Positions 6,504 to 14,542 of a DNA stretch of 47,608 nucleotides are shown here, in pieces (position 1 is the first letter of the stretch; every line of letters starts with the position of its first letter). A program made the position numbers and the translations under genes. Source of the DNA: Phycisphaerae bacterium (GTDB taxonomy: Bacteria > Planctomycetota > Phycisphaerae > Phycisphaerales > SM1A02); the NCBI GenBank assembly GCA_016873275.1, contig VGXO01000018.1:1-47608 (forward strand), written 5' to 3'. The notes beneath the pieces are model-generated. The model was not told the DNA's origin, searched no databases, and saw only the letters and a list, made by a program, of their open reading frames with translations.

Positions 6504-9083
6504 TCAGCGCCTTCCCCCTCGCCGCGCCCGCCCCTCGATCCGCGCCGCGACGACCGCCGGCGGCTCGACGACCGCGTCGTCGGACGCGACGCCGAGCGCC
6601 GCGAGCTGCTCGAGCACCGACTCGGTCGAGAGCGTCGTGCCGAGGCGGTCGGCGATCAGCGGCACCGCGAGCGGTCCCGGCGCCGAGAGCGTCACCAGCT
6701 CGATCGGTCCCGCCGCGAGTCGCGCGAGGGTGCCGGCGAGGCGGTCGCCCTCGAACTGCCGCTCGAGCACCTCGCGGCGGCTCTGGGCGAGCAGGAGGTT
6801 CTCCGGGTCGAACTGCGAGAAGACCTCGAAGAGGAGCGACGCCCCCGCCTGCACCTGCCGCGCCGAGGAGTCGCCGCCGAGGGTCCGCTGCGGGACGAGC
6901 CCGGCGATCCGCGCGATGTCGCGGAACTGGCGCCGGCTCAGCTCGCCGAGATTCACCGCCTCGACGAGATCCTCCGCGAGGTTCGCCCCGTCGAAGAGCG
7001 AGGGCTCGATCATCGACTCGAAGGGATAGGGCTCCACGCTCCACCACTCGACGCCGTAGTCGTTGAAGGAGATCGCGAAGCTCCCCCGCCGCCGCCGACC
7101 AAGGCGGAGCGCGACGACCACCGCGAGCCCCTCGTGGACGAGCCGCCCCTCGAAGGGATAGAGGAACCAGTGGCTCCCGCCCTCCCGCGAGGCGCCGTGG
7201 AGGACCTCCGCGAGCACCGAGTCCGCGGCGGGGATCCGCGATCGCGCCGCCTGCGCCTTGAGGATCACGCTCGCCGCAGGCAGCTCGGGCGCGTCGATCG
7301 ACCGGCCGCGCCGCGCGTCGTCGAGCAGCCGCCGCACCGATGCCGCGAGCGCCGTCGAGAGCGGGAAGCGCGAGCCCGACCAGTGGGGCGTGGCGTTCGT
7401 CGCCCGCCGCGCCGGTCGCACCGTCGCCACCTGCTCGCGGATCCGCACGAGCTCGAGATGGCGACCGGCGAAGAGGAAGTCGTCGCCCGGGCGCATCCTC
7501 CCGATGAACCGCTCCTCGATGCTCCCGAGGCGGGCGCCTCCCGCGAGCCTCACCGAGAGCGTCGCGTCGGCGGTGATCGTTCCGATGTTCAGCCGGTGAA
7601 GCGCCGCGATGCGGCGGTCCCTCACGAGGAAGCGACCCGACTCCTCGACGAGCCGGTGATGCCGGGGATACGCCCGCAGCGTCGCGCCGCCCCGGCAGGC
7701 AAGATCGAGCCCCCAGTCGAACTCGCGGCGCTCGAGGTCGCGGAAGCACCACGCGGCGCGGACCTCGCCGAAGAGCTCGTCCGACTCGAAGCCGCCGCCG
7801 AGCCCGATCGTCACGAGGTGCTGGATGAGGCAGTCAAGCGGCGCCCGCACCATCGGGCGGACCTCGATCTCGCGGCGATCGATCGCCTCGCGGGCGGCGG
7901 CGATCTCGACGAGCTCCATGGCGTGGGTCGGCACGCAGAGGACGCGGCAGCGGGCGCCGGGTCGGTGCGCCGAGCGACCCGCCCGCTGCACGAGCCGGGC
8001 GATGCCCTTCGGCGAGCCGATCTGGACGACCCGCTCGACCGGCGAGAAGTCGACGCCGAGGTCGAGGCTCGAGGTGCAGACGACGAGGGTGATCGAGCCC
8101 GCCTTCACCCCCGCCTCGATCCGCTCGCGGATCCCGAGCTCGATCGAGCCGTGATGGAGCGCCAGCCGCTCCGCCCACTCCGGTCGCGCCTTCAGGATCT
8201 CCGCGAACCACCGCTCCGCCTGCGAGCGGGTGTTCGTGAAGAGGAGCGTCGGGATCGAGGGATCGAGCCACCGAAGGAGCGGCTCGAGCATGGTCATCCC
8301 GAGGTGCCCCGCCCACGGAAAGCGCCGTGGATCGGGCGGGAGCAGGCTCTCCACCTCGATCGGGCGCGGAAGATCGTCGCGGACGACGACCGCGCGAGCC
8401 CCGACGCCGACCGCCGCCTGCGCCGCCTCCTCGACGTTCGAGATCGTCGCGGAGAGCGCCCACGTGCGGAGCCCGGGCGCGAGGCGGCGGAGCCTCGCGA
8501 GGGCAAGCTCGACCTGCACCCCCCGCTTCGAGGCGAGGAGCTCGTGCCACTCGTCGACGATGACCGCGCGGAGCGTCGCGAAGCGGCTGCGAGCCTCGGG
8601 CGAGGCGAGGAGGAGCGAGAGCGACTCCGGGGTCGTGACGAGCACCTCCGGCAGGCGGGCGCGCTGGCGGCTCCGCTCCGCGGCGAGCGTGTCGCCGGTT
8701 CGGCTTCCGACCGAGAGCCCAGGCGCAAGCGCCTCGACCGCGAGCCGGAGCGACTTCTCGACGTCCCGGCTCACCGCCCGCAGCGGCGTGACGTAGAGGA
8801 CCGCGAGACCCGGCCGCGGCTGCCCTCGCGCGTCAAGCAGCGCCCCGAGGAACGCGGCATAGGTCTTCCCCGCGCCGGTCGGCACGTGGACGAGCCCGCT
8901 CTCGCCCTGCGTGAACGCCCGCCAGGTCCGCTCCTGGAACGCATGCGGCGTCCAGCCGCGCGTCGCGAACCACGCCCCGAGCGCCGCGACCACCGCGTCG
9001 GCGTCCGAGGTGGCTTGATGCCACGGCGCCTCGATCTCGGCGATCGCCTCAGGCATCGGAGCGTTGGATGGCGTGCGGGGCAT
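6504..9083 (-). CDS. Ligase-associated DNA damage response DEXH-box helicase (Lhr-like)
   Basis: 859 residues, SF2 helicase with Lhr-type C-terminal domains. Motif I is VPTGAGKT at residues 67-74, motif II DEWH near 176, and motif III SATISN near 220. The helicase C-terminal lobe contains QRAGRSAHRPG (motif VI). The size and the DEWH variant fit the helicase that is normally clustered with PdeM, an ATP-dependent DNA ligase and an mRNA 3'-end-processing-like exonuclease in a DNA repair set. Here pdeM is the second gene downstream on the same strand, separated by the PEP-CTERM and phosphodiesterase genes. The C-terminal tail shares 43 bp with the phosphodiesterase gene. A -10-like TAGGAT lies about 30 bp upstream of the ATG. 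Confidence 0.9.
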   Translation of the reverse strand: MPRTPSNAPMPEAIAEIEAPWHQATSDADAVVAALGAWFATRGWTPHAFQERTWRAFTQGESGLVHVPTGAGKTYAAFLGALLDARGQPRPGLAVLYVTPLRAVSRDVEKSLRLAVEALAPGLSVGSRTGDTLAAERSRQRARLPEVLVTTPESLSLLLASPEARSRFATLRAVIVDEWHELLASKRGVQVELALARLRRLAPGLRTWALSATISNVEEAAQAAVGVGARAVVVRDDLPRPIEVESLLPPDPRRFPWAGHLGMTMLEPLLRWLDPSIPTLLFTNTRSQAERWFAEILKARPEWAERLALHHGSIELGIRERIEAGVKAGSITLVVCTSSLDLGVDFSPVERVVQIGSPKGIARLVQRAGRSAHRPGARCRVLCVPTHAMELVEIAAAREAIDRREIEVRPMVRAPLDCLIQHLVTIGLGGGFESDELFGEVRAAWCFRDLERREFDWGLDLACRGGATLRAYPRHHRLVEESGRFLVRDRRIAALHRLNIGTITADATLSVRLAGGARLGSIEERFIGRMRPGDDFLFAGRHLELVRIREQVATVRPARRATNATPHWSGSRFPLSTALAASVRRLLDDARRGRSIDAPELPAASVILKAQAARSRIPAADSVLAEVLHGASREGGSHWFLYPFEGRLVHEGLAVVVALRLGRRRRGSFAISFNDYGVEWWSVEPYPFESMIEPSLFDGANLAEDLVEAVNLGELSRRQFRDIARIAGLVPQRTLGGDSSARQVQAGASLLFEVFSQFDPENLLLAQSRREVLERQFEGDRLAGTLARLAAGPIELVTLSAPGPLAVPLIADRLGTTLSTESVLEQLAALGVASDDAVVEPPAVVAARIEGRARRGGRR
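6525..6567 (-). repeat. 43-bp direct repeat, copy 2 (3' end of the helicase gene)
   Basis: Partner of 3564-3606, one mismatch in 43 bases, same orientation and frame, 2,961 bp apart. The two copies bracket the PEP-CTERM gene and nearly all of the phosphodiesterase gene. Confidence 0.85.
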
Positions 9084-9184
9084 GGAGTCGGCGGCGGCGG
9101 GAGAAGGAAGCCGATCCTACGACCCGGCCGCGGCGGACCGTCGCGTGATCCGCCTGCGGCGCCGACGCCCCCGCGCCGAGGCGA

Positions 9185-9208
9185 CCACTGACATGAGGTC
9201 GTCAGTGG
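9185..9208 (-). terminator. Stem-loop just downstream of the carotenoid glycosyltransferase
   Basis: CCACTGAC and GTCAGTGG form a perfect 8-bp stem with an 8-nt loop, starting about 20 nt after the glycosyltransferase stop on the minus strand. There is no U-tract, as is usual in very high-GC genomes, so terminator function is inferred. Confidence 0.45.
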
Positions 9209-9227
9209 GGACGGACCGCGCGCCGCG

Positions 9228-10451
9228 TCAGGACCCCGTGCGACCGCGCCAGCTCCGCGTGCCCGCGAGATGAAGCCAGAGGCTCCACCACTGCACCGCG
9301 ATCGACGCGAGGACCCCGCCGGGATGGATGATCACCGGCGTGATGCCCTGCGAGAAGCGCGCCGCGAGGAGCGTCCGCTGCACGAGATGCATGAGGACCG
9401 CGACCGCGGCGAGCCCGAGGACCCACGGCTCGCGCCACCCGGGCACCGCGACCGCCCCGAGGAGCACCACCCACGGCAGCACGTGCCCGACGAGATGGAG
9501 CAGGGTGATGAAGATGAGAAGCCCCACCGAGCCGAGACCCTCGTAGGCGTTCTTCGCGAAGCCGCGCCAGCACGCCGCGAGCCCGTGGTACATCCGGCAG
9601 GAGACGAGCGAGGTGCCGTCGAAGAGGTCGGTCGCGTGCCCGTGGCGCCGCAGCAGCCTCGGGAGCTTGATGCCGTCGTGCATCGACCCGCGGAACGCCT
9701 CGTGACCGCCGCATGCGAGCCACGCCTCGCGGCGGACGAGGAGGTACTGCCCGCATCCCGCGGACGCCGCCGGATCAAGGGTCGACCGCATCCTGCCCAT
9801 CGGCAGGTAGCTGAAGAGGATGAAGGCGATCATCGGGACGAAGAGACGCTCGCCGAGCGTGCCGGTCTCCTGCCGCGGGAAGGTCGAGAGGAGCGAGACG
9901 CCCCGCGACTCGGCGAGCGCGACCGCCGGGGCGAAGGAGTCCGGCGCGAACCGCACGTCGGCGTCGGTGAAGAGCAGCCACTCGCTCGCCGCGGCGCGAC
10001 CGATCCGGTCGCAGGCGTGCTGCTTGCCGTTCCACCCCGCGGGCAGCGGATGGGTCCCGACGCGCCTGACCCGAGGATCCCGCGCCACGAGCTCCGCGAG
10101 GATCTCCGTCGTGCCGTCGGTCGACTCGTCGTCGTAGACGAGGACCTCGACCGCGACCTGCTCGCCGGCCGCGGCGAGCGCGCCTTCGACGCAGGCGCGG
10201 AGGTTCGCCCGCTCGTTCCGCGCGGGGATGCAGACCGCGAGGGATCCCGGTCGCCGCGCCGTGCTCGGCGCCGGTCGATACCGCGCGAGGTTCCGCACGG
10301 TCATCGTGAGGGTGATCGCGGAGATGACCACCGCGACCGCGAGGATGACCGCAAGCGGCGAGGAGATCCACGGCAGCGCCTCCGCCGAGGCGGCTCCCGC
10401 CGCGAGGTTGGCGCCCGGAACTTCGACGTCGCCGTCGCCATGAACACTCAT
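9228..10451 (-). CDS. crtQ: Family 2 glycosyltransferase of the C30 carotenoid cluster (CrtQ-like)
   Basis: 407 residues. There is one membrane segment near residues 30-52, then a GT2 nucleotide-sugar domain: CIPARNERANLRACVEG, YDDESTDGT, the DxD-type LFTDADVRF, and WNGKQHACD. Two to three membrane helices follow at the C terminus. The WxGKxHAC and FTDADV motifs match CrtQ of staphyloxanthin synthesis, which puts a sugar on the diaponeurosporenoic acid carboxyl group. The ATG overlaps the stop of the upstream acyltransferase by 4 nt, so the two are translationally coupled. Glucose as donor sugar is inferred from the family. A hopanoid-type GT2 (HpnB-like) is the main alternative, but the neighbours favour the carotenoid role. 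Confidence 0.8.
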   Translation of the reverse strand: MSVHGDGDVEVPGANLAAGAASAEALPWISSPLAVILAVAVVISAITLTMTVRNLARYRPAPSTARRPGSLAVCIPARNERANLRACVEGALAAAGEQVAVEVLVYDDESTDGTTEILAELVARDPRVRRVGTHPLPAGWNGKQHACDRIGRAAASEWLLFTDADVRFAPDSFAPAVALAESRGVSLLSTFPRQETGTLGERLFVPMIAFILFSYLPMGRMRSTLDPAASAGCGQYLLVRREAWLACGGHEAFRGSMHDGIKLPRLLRRHGHATDLFDGTSLVSCRMYHGLAACWRGFAKNAYEGLGSVGLLIFITLLHLVGHVLPWVVLLGAVAVPGWREPWVLGLAAVAVLMHLVQRTLLAARFSQGITPVIIHPGGVLASIAVQWWSLWLHLAGTRSWRGRTGS

Positions 10452-11296
10452 GGCGAGCCTCCGCGGTCTCGTCCTTCGCGGTCGATCGCGCCCGCGCGAC
10501 CCCACAGGCGGAGCCACCAGTCGTAGACCGGATGGATGGAGGTCTCGCCGCCGACGAGCACCTCGAACGCCGCGGGATCCCGCGCGATCACCTGCGACGC
10601 GAGCGCCGCGGCGTTCTCCTGCATCGCGCCCTGCATCGCGCGATGCCAGTCGGCGGTCGAGGGCAGGCGCCCCTCGGCGGTCGGGCGGCAGCGGGTCGCC
10701 CGCAGGAAGACCTCCGGGCGCTGGTCGAGCCAGAAGGCGTACTCGACCGCCACCGCGACGACCTCGACCTCCTCGAGCGACGCCGCCATCGCCGCGGCCC
10801 CGGGACGCAGGCGGATCGGCGTCCGCACGTCGGTGAGCGTCCCTTGCGGCGTGAGGAGGAGCACCTCGCCCCCTTGCGTCATCCGCGGGCGCAGGTAGTC
10901 GCGCATCGCCTCGAGGCTCGCGGGGTCGTCTGGATCGATGCCGAACATGCCGACCGCGCGGAAGAAGCGGAAGCGCTCGAGCTCGCGGCGGTGCATCGGT
11001 CCCGCGGCGCCGCGGGATCCGAAGAACCGGTCCCAGATCCAGATCGCGAGGATCGGATCCCACCAGCTCGCGTGACTGAGCAAGAGGATCGTCGGGCGAC
11101 TGCTGCGGTCGATCGGCGCGATCACCTCGGCGGATCCGCGGGCGAGCCGCACCGCGTGGAATCTCCGGCGGAGGAGCCGCCGCGCGTACCAGCGGATGCC
11201 CGCGGCGATCCGCGGGCTCGGTCGCCCGGGAAGCAGGAGGTCCTCCGCCATGGACCGGCTCGATGACTCGTCGCCTCCCCGCACCATCGCCTCCAT
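10448..11296 (-). CDS. PlsC-type acyltransferase of the carotenoid cluster
   Basis: 282 residues, 1-acylglycerol-3-phosphate acyltransferase fold. It has the HxxxxD catalytic motif as HASWWD near residue 75 and the acyl-acceptor motif as TPQGT (usual FPEGT). It starts 6 nt after the crtP stop and its own stop overlaps the glycosyltransferase start, so it belongs to the operon. In staphyloxanthin synthesis the last step esterifies the sugar with a fatty acid, using the unrelated CrtO. A PlsC-like enzyme here is a plausible functional replacement (inference). ATG at 11296 is the first start; GGAGG lies directly before a second in-frame ATG at 11287. Confidence 0.8.
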   Translation of the reverse strand: MEAMVRGGDESSSRSMAEDLLLPGRPSPRIAAGIRWYARRLLRRRFHAVRLARGSAEVIAPIDRSSRPTILLLSHASWWDPILAIWIWDRFFGSRGAAGPMHRRELERFRFFRAVGMFGIDPDDPASLEAMRDYLRPRMTQGGEVLLLTPQGTLTDVRTPIRLRPGAAAMAASLEEVEVVAVAVEYAFWLDQRPEVFLRATRCRPTAEGRLPSTADWHRAMQGAMQENAAALASQVIARDPAAFEVLVGGETSIHPVYDWWLRLWGRAGAIDREGRDRGGSP

Positions 11297-11302
11297 CGCC
11301 GG

Positions 11303-12910
11303 TCAGACCCCCACCGCCGGCGCCGCCTCGCGGCGGAGTCCCGCGGCGAGACCGAAGTCCTCCCCCGCCGCCCACGCCGCCGTCACGCCGCTCATCATCA
11401 CCATCGGCGTGCCGGGACCAGGGTTCGCGCTCCCGCCGGCGAGGTAGAGGTTCCGGTAGACGCGGCTTCGGTTCCTCGGCTTGAAGCCGCCATGCAGGCG
11501 ACCATGCGAGGCGAGCCCGTAGATCGCGCCACCCTCGGCGTTGTACATCCGCTCGATCCCGGCGGGCGAGAGCGTGCGCTCGACGCGGATGTGATCGACG
11601 AGGTCCGGCATGCCGTTCCGCCGGAGCTTCTCGATGATCACCGGTCGGTACTGCTCGAGCAGGCCGCCCGGACCATCCCACCGCTGCCCCGGACGGATGT
11701 ACGCGGTGTGCACGAGGATGTAGAGCGCCTCGCCGCCCGCGGGCGCCTGGTCCGGATCGGTGCGGCTCGGCACGCAGAGGTAGAGCGTCGGATCCTGCGC
11801 CGGGACGCCGCGGCGGTAGAGGTCGTCGAACTCCCGCCGCGAGTCGCTCGAGAAGAGGAAGTTGTGGTGGGCGAGGTGCTCGTACTGCCGGTCGAGCCCG
11901 AGGTAGAGGACCACCCCGCTGCAGGCAGGCTCGTACCGCGCGGCGATCTTCCGCTGCTCGGCGAGGTCCCGCCCGCCGCCGAGGAGATCGCGGTAGGTCC
12001 GCTGCACGTCGCAGTTGCTCACGACGAGGTCCGCCTCGATCGTCGAGCCGTCCTCGAGCTCGACGCCGCGCACGCGGTCGCCCTCCGCGAGGATCCGCCG
12101 GACGCCGACGCCGGTGCGGACGGAGGCGGACTCCTCCGCGAGGATCCGCGCGAGCGACCGCGCGACCTCGCGGGTGCCGCCCATCGAGTACCAGCAGCCC
12201 TGATCGACCTGCGCCGCGGCGATGAGGGAGAGGATCGCCGGGGCGAGGAAGGGGCTCGAGCCGACGTACTGCAGGAAGTGCTCGGAGAGCTGCGCGAGAT
12301 GCGGCTCCGCGAGGTGCCGGTGCAGGGTCGTCGCCATCGTGCTGTGGATCCGCATCGCGAGGACGTCGCGGAGGAGCCCCGCCTCCCGCGGCGGCGGCTT
12401 CCGCATGAGGTCGCCGATCCCGCCGAGGTCCTTGTAGAAGAACACCTTCTCGCTGAGCCCGAGCATCCGGCGGCTGTAGGCGATGAAGGATCGCCACCCA
12501 TCGCCCGCGCCCCGACCGGGGAACTGCCGGTCCATCGCCTTCGCCATCGTCTCGACGTCCTCGCGGAGGTCGATGACGGTGCCGTCCTCGTAGAGGCAGC
12601 GCCACTGCGGGTCGAGCCTCACGAGCGTCAGATAGTCGCTCGGGCGGCGACCGGACCGCTCGATGATCCCCCGCACGACCGCGGGGATCGTGAGGATGGT
12701 CGGTCCCATGTCGAAGCGGTAGCCGCCCTCCTCGAGGACGTTCATCTTGCCGCCGAGGTGGCGGTTCTTCTCGACGAGCGTCACCGCGCAGCCGAGCGTG
12801 CGGAGCTCGACCGCCGCGGCGAGTCCCGCGAGACCTCCGCCGATCACCACCGCGCGGGGGGTCGTGCTCCTCGCCATCGTGCTCCTCTTCGTCATGGTCG
12901 CGTCGCGCAT
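11303..12910 (-). CDS. crtP: 4,4'-diaponeurosporene oxygenase-like FAD enzyme (CrtP family)
   Basis: 535 residues of the carotenoid desaturase/oxygenase family. The N-terminal FAD-binding motif is VVIGGGLAGLAAAVEL, then GGKMN and GPTILTIP. Features shared with staphylococcal CrtP rather than CrtN are YVGSS followed by an Ala/Pro-rich helix, QGCWYSMGG, YLGLDRQYEHLAHHN, and the C-terminal FAD segment NLYLAGGSANPGPGTPMV. The enzyme oxidises a terminal methyl group of a C30 carotenoid to the aldehyde. The start chosen is ATG 12910, preceded by GGGAGG with 4-nt spacing; this overlaps the end of the aldehyde dehydrogenase by 19 nt. Alternative ATGs at 12895 and 12877 lack ribosome sites. Precise reaction is inferred by family and context. 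Confidence 0.85.
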   Translation of the reverse strand: MRDATMTKRSTMARSTTPRAVVIGGGLAGLAAAVELRTLGCAVTLVEKNRHLGGKMNVLEEGGYRFDMGPTILTIPAVVRGIIERSGRRPSDYLTLVRLDPQWRCLYEDGTVIDLREDVETMAKAMDRQFPGRGAGDGWRSFIAYSRRMLGLSEKVFFYKDLGGIGDLMRKPPPREAGLLRDVLAMRIHSTMATTLHRHLAEPHLAQLSEHFLQYVGSSPFLAPAILSLIAAAQVDQGCWYSMGGTREVARSLARILAEESASVRTGVGVRRILAEGDRVRGVELEDGSTIEADLVVSNCDVQRTYRDLLGGGRDLAEQRKIAARYEPACSGVVLYLGLDRQYEHLAHHNFLFSSDSRREFDDLYRRGVPAQDPTLYLCVPSRTDPDQAPAGGEALYILVHTAYIRPGQRWDGPGGLLEQYRPVIIEKLRRNGMPDLVDHIRVERTLSPAGIERMYNAEGGAIYGLASHGRLHGGFKPRNRSRVYRNLYLAGGSANPGPGTPMVMMSGVTAAWAAGEDFGLAAGLRREAAPAVGV

Positions 12911-14331
12911 GCGTCCTCCCTGCTCCGTGCCGCGGAGGGCGCCGCCTCCGCCGTGGATGGATGCTTCGGCGTCGCCTCGTCGAGGGCGGGCGGTCGCGCG
13001 GCGCCCCGCCCCCATGCCGCGAGCCGTGCGAGCATCGCGGTCGTCCGCGCGTCGGGTGCTCGGGGCGGCACCCGCCACCGGGTCGAGGTGGTCGAGACCG
13101 TCGCCGCCCGCGTCATCGCGAGCAGTCCCGCGCGACCGCGGGAGAGTCCCCAGCCGCTGCGGCGCTCGCCGCCGATCGAGACCGCCGGGTGCGCCGTCGG
13201 CAGGATCACGTCGTTGATCGTGACGACCGAGGCGCGAAGCCTCGGGAAGAACGCGTCCACGCGGCGGGGTCGCGCGGTGAAGACGCTCGTCGCGAGGTGC
13301 TGGTCGCACGCCTCGTGCACCGCGAGGGCGTCCTCGACGCCATCGACCGGAAGGACCGCGACCGCCGGACCGAAGTGATCGCCCGCGACGAGGTCGGAGC
13401 CGCGGTCGGGATCGATCACCGCGACCGGTCGCATCGCCCGTCCGATCGCGGGCTCGTAAGTGCCGCTCAGGCTGCGCCCGCCGGAGGCGATCGCCGCCGC
13501 GGCGACCCGGGAGGTCCGCGCCGCCGCCGCCTCGTCGATCAGCAGGCGCGGTCTCGCCGCCGCGGCGAGGGGCGCGAGGGCGCCGAGGAAGCCGCGCCAG
13601 GCAAGGCGATCGACGAGGATCCGCCGCGGCGCCATGCAGGTCTGACCGGCGTTCATCTCGACGCACTGCCACAGGACCCGCGCCGCGAGGACGGGGTCGG
13701 CGTCGTCGAGGACGAACGCGGAGTCGCGACCGGAGAGCTCGAGGGTGGTCGGGGTGAGCGACCGCGCCGCGACGGCGGCGATCTCGCGACCGACCTCGGT
13801 CGATCCGGTGAAGACGACGTGGTCGAACCGCTCGGTCTCGAGCAGGATCCGCCCCGCCTCGCGGGTCGGGCGGACCCAGGAGAGCTGACCATCCGGAAGC
13901 CCCGCGGCGACCGCGAGCTCGAGGAAGCGCTCCTGCGTGCGGGGCGACCGCTCGGAGGGCTTCACCACCACGCGGTTCCCCGCCGCGACCGCCTGCAGGA
14001 GCTGGATGCCGAGGAGCTGGATCGGGTAGTTCCAGGTCGCGATGATCGCGACGCGTCCGAGCGGCGCCCGCGCGACCCAGTGCCGCTGCCCGAGCAGCCA
14101 CCACGGACGCCCCGTGACGACCTCGGTCCGAAGGAGCCCCGCGAGGTTCGCCCTCGCCCAGCGGAACGCCGCGCGAAGCGGCAGGATCTCCGCCGCGATC
14201 GCCTCGTGGCGCGGCTTCGAGATCTCCTCGACGCAGAGCCCGACCAGCGTCTCCGCGTCCGCCGCGACGAGCCGATCGAGGCGGTCGAGCCACCTCAGTC
14301 GCGCCGACAGCGGGAAGGGATCGCTCGACAT
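12892..14331 (-). CDS. aldH: Aldehyde dehydrogenase of the carotenoid cluster
   Basis: 479 residues, NAD(P)-dependent aldehyde dehydrogenase family. The Asn of the oxyanion hole is in IATWNYPIQL, the cofactor-binding turn is VFTGSTEVGREIA, and the general base Glu is in LELSGRD (LELGGK in most relatives). The catalytic Cys is in NAGQTCMAPRRIL. It is the first gene of the minus-strand operon (aldH, crtP, acyltransferase, crtQ). Its expected role is oxidation of diaponeurosporenal to the carboxylic acid before glycosylation, as AldH does in staphyloxanthin synthesis. The C-terminal 50 residues after the domain are Ala/Arg-rich and look like a lineage-specific extension. The upstream region shared with crtN carries back-to-back -10-like boxes. 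Confidence 0.85.
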   Translation of the reverse strand: MSSDPFPLSARLRWLDRLDRLVAADAETLVGLCVEEISKPRHEAIAAEILPLRAAFRWARANLAGLLRTEVVTGRPWWLLGQRHWVARAPLGRVAIIATWNYPIQLLGIQLLQAVAAGNRVVVKPSERSPRTQERFLELAVAAGLPDGQLSWVRPTREAGRILLETERFDHVVFTGSTEVGREIAAVAARSLTPTTLELSGRDSAFVLDDADPVLAARVLWQCVEMNAGQTCMAPRRILVDRLAWRGFLGALAPLAAAARPRLLIDEAAAARTSRVAAAAIASGGRSLSGTYEPAIGRAMRPVAVIDPDRGSDLVAGDHFGPAVAVLPVDGVEDALAVHEACDQHLATSVFTARPRRVDAFFPRLRASVVTINDVILPTAHPAVSIGGERRSGWGLSRGRAGLLAMTRAATVSTTSTRWRVPPRAPDARTTAMLARLAAWGRGAARPPALDEATPKHPSTAEAAPSAARSREDACATRP

Positions 14332-14441
14332 CGTCGAAGGGTTCGGCGCAGGGTCAGGTCGGACGCGGTCGGAAGGATCGGATGATCGTTCGATTCGGGC
14401 GATCCGCCGCCCGCCGAGCACCTCGCCCGCCTTCCCTCGCG

Positions 14442-14449
14442 AGTATAAA
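14442..14449. promoter_or_regulatory. Back-to-back -10-like boxes between aldH and crtN
   Basis: AGTATAAA reads TATAAA toward crtN (plus) and TATACT toward aldH (minus), in a 211-bp divergent spacer. A perfect 10-bp palindrome gcgtcgacgc follows at 14453-14462 and could be an operator coordinating both sides. -35 boxes are not convincing, and leader lengths would be about 90-105 nt. Confidence 0.4.
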
Positions 14450-14542
14450 CCCGCGTCGACGCGTCGTTTCGCGGCGACACCGACCGGGTTTCGGGAGGTC
14501 CCGTCGAATCCTCGGCGGCTCCATGGATCGAAGGAACGACGC

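Noticed and set aside
7134-9191. Open frame of 685 codons opposite the helicase
   Set aside because: Antisense shadow: Arg/Glu-rich, no motifs. The minus-strand frame has all helicase motifs.
12910-14293. Extension of the crtP frame upstream through the aldehyde dehydrogenase
   Set aside because: The frame is open only by chance. Conserved crtP sequence begins after 12910, where a ribosome site is present, and the ALDH motifs are in another frame.
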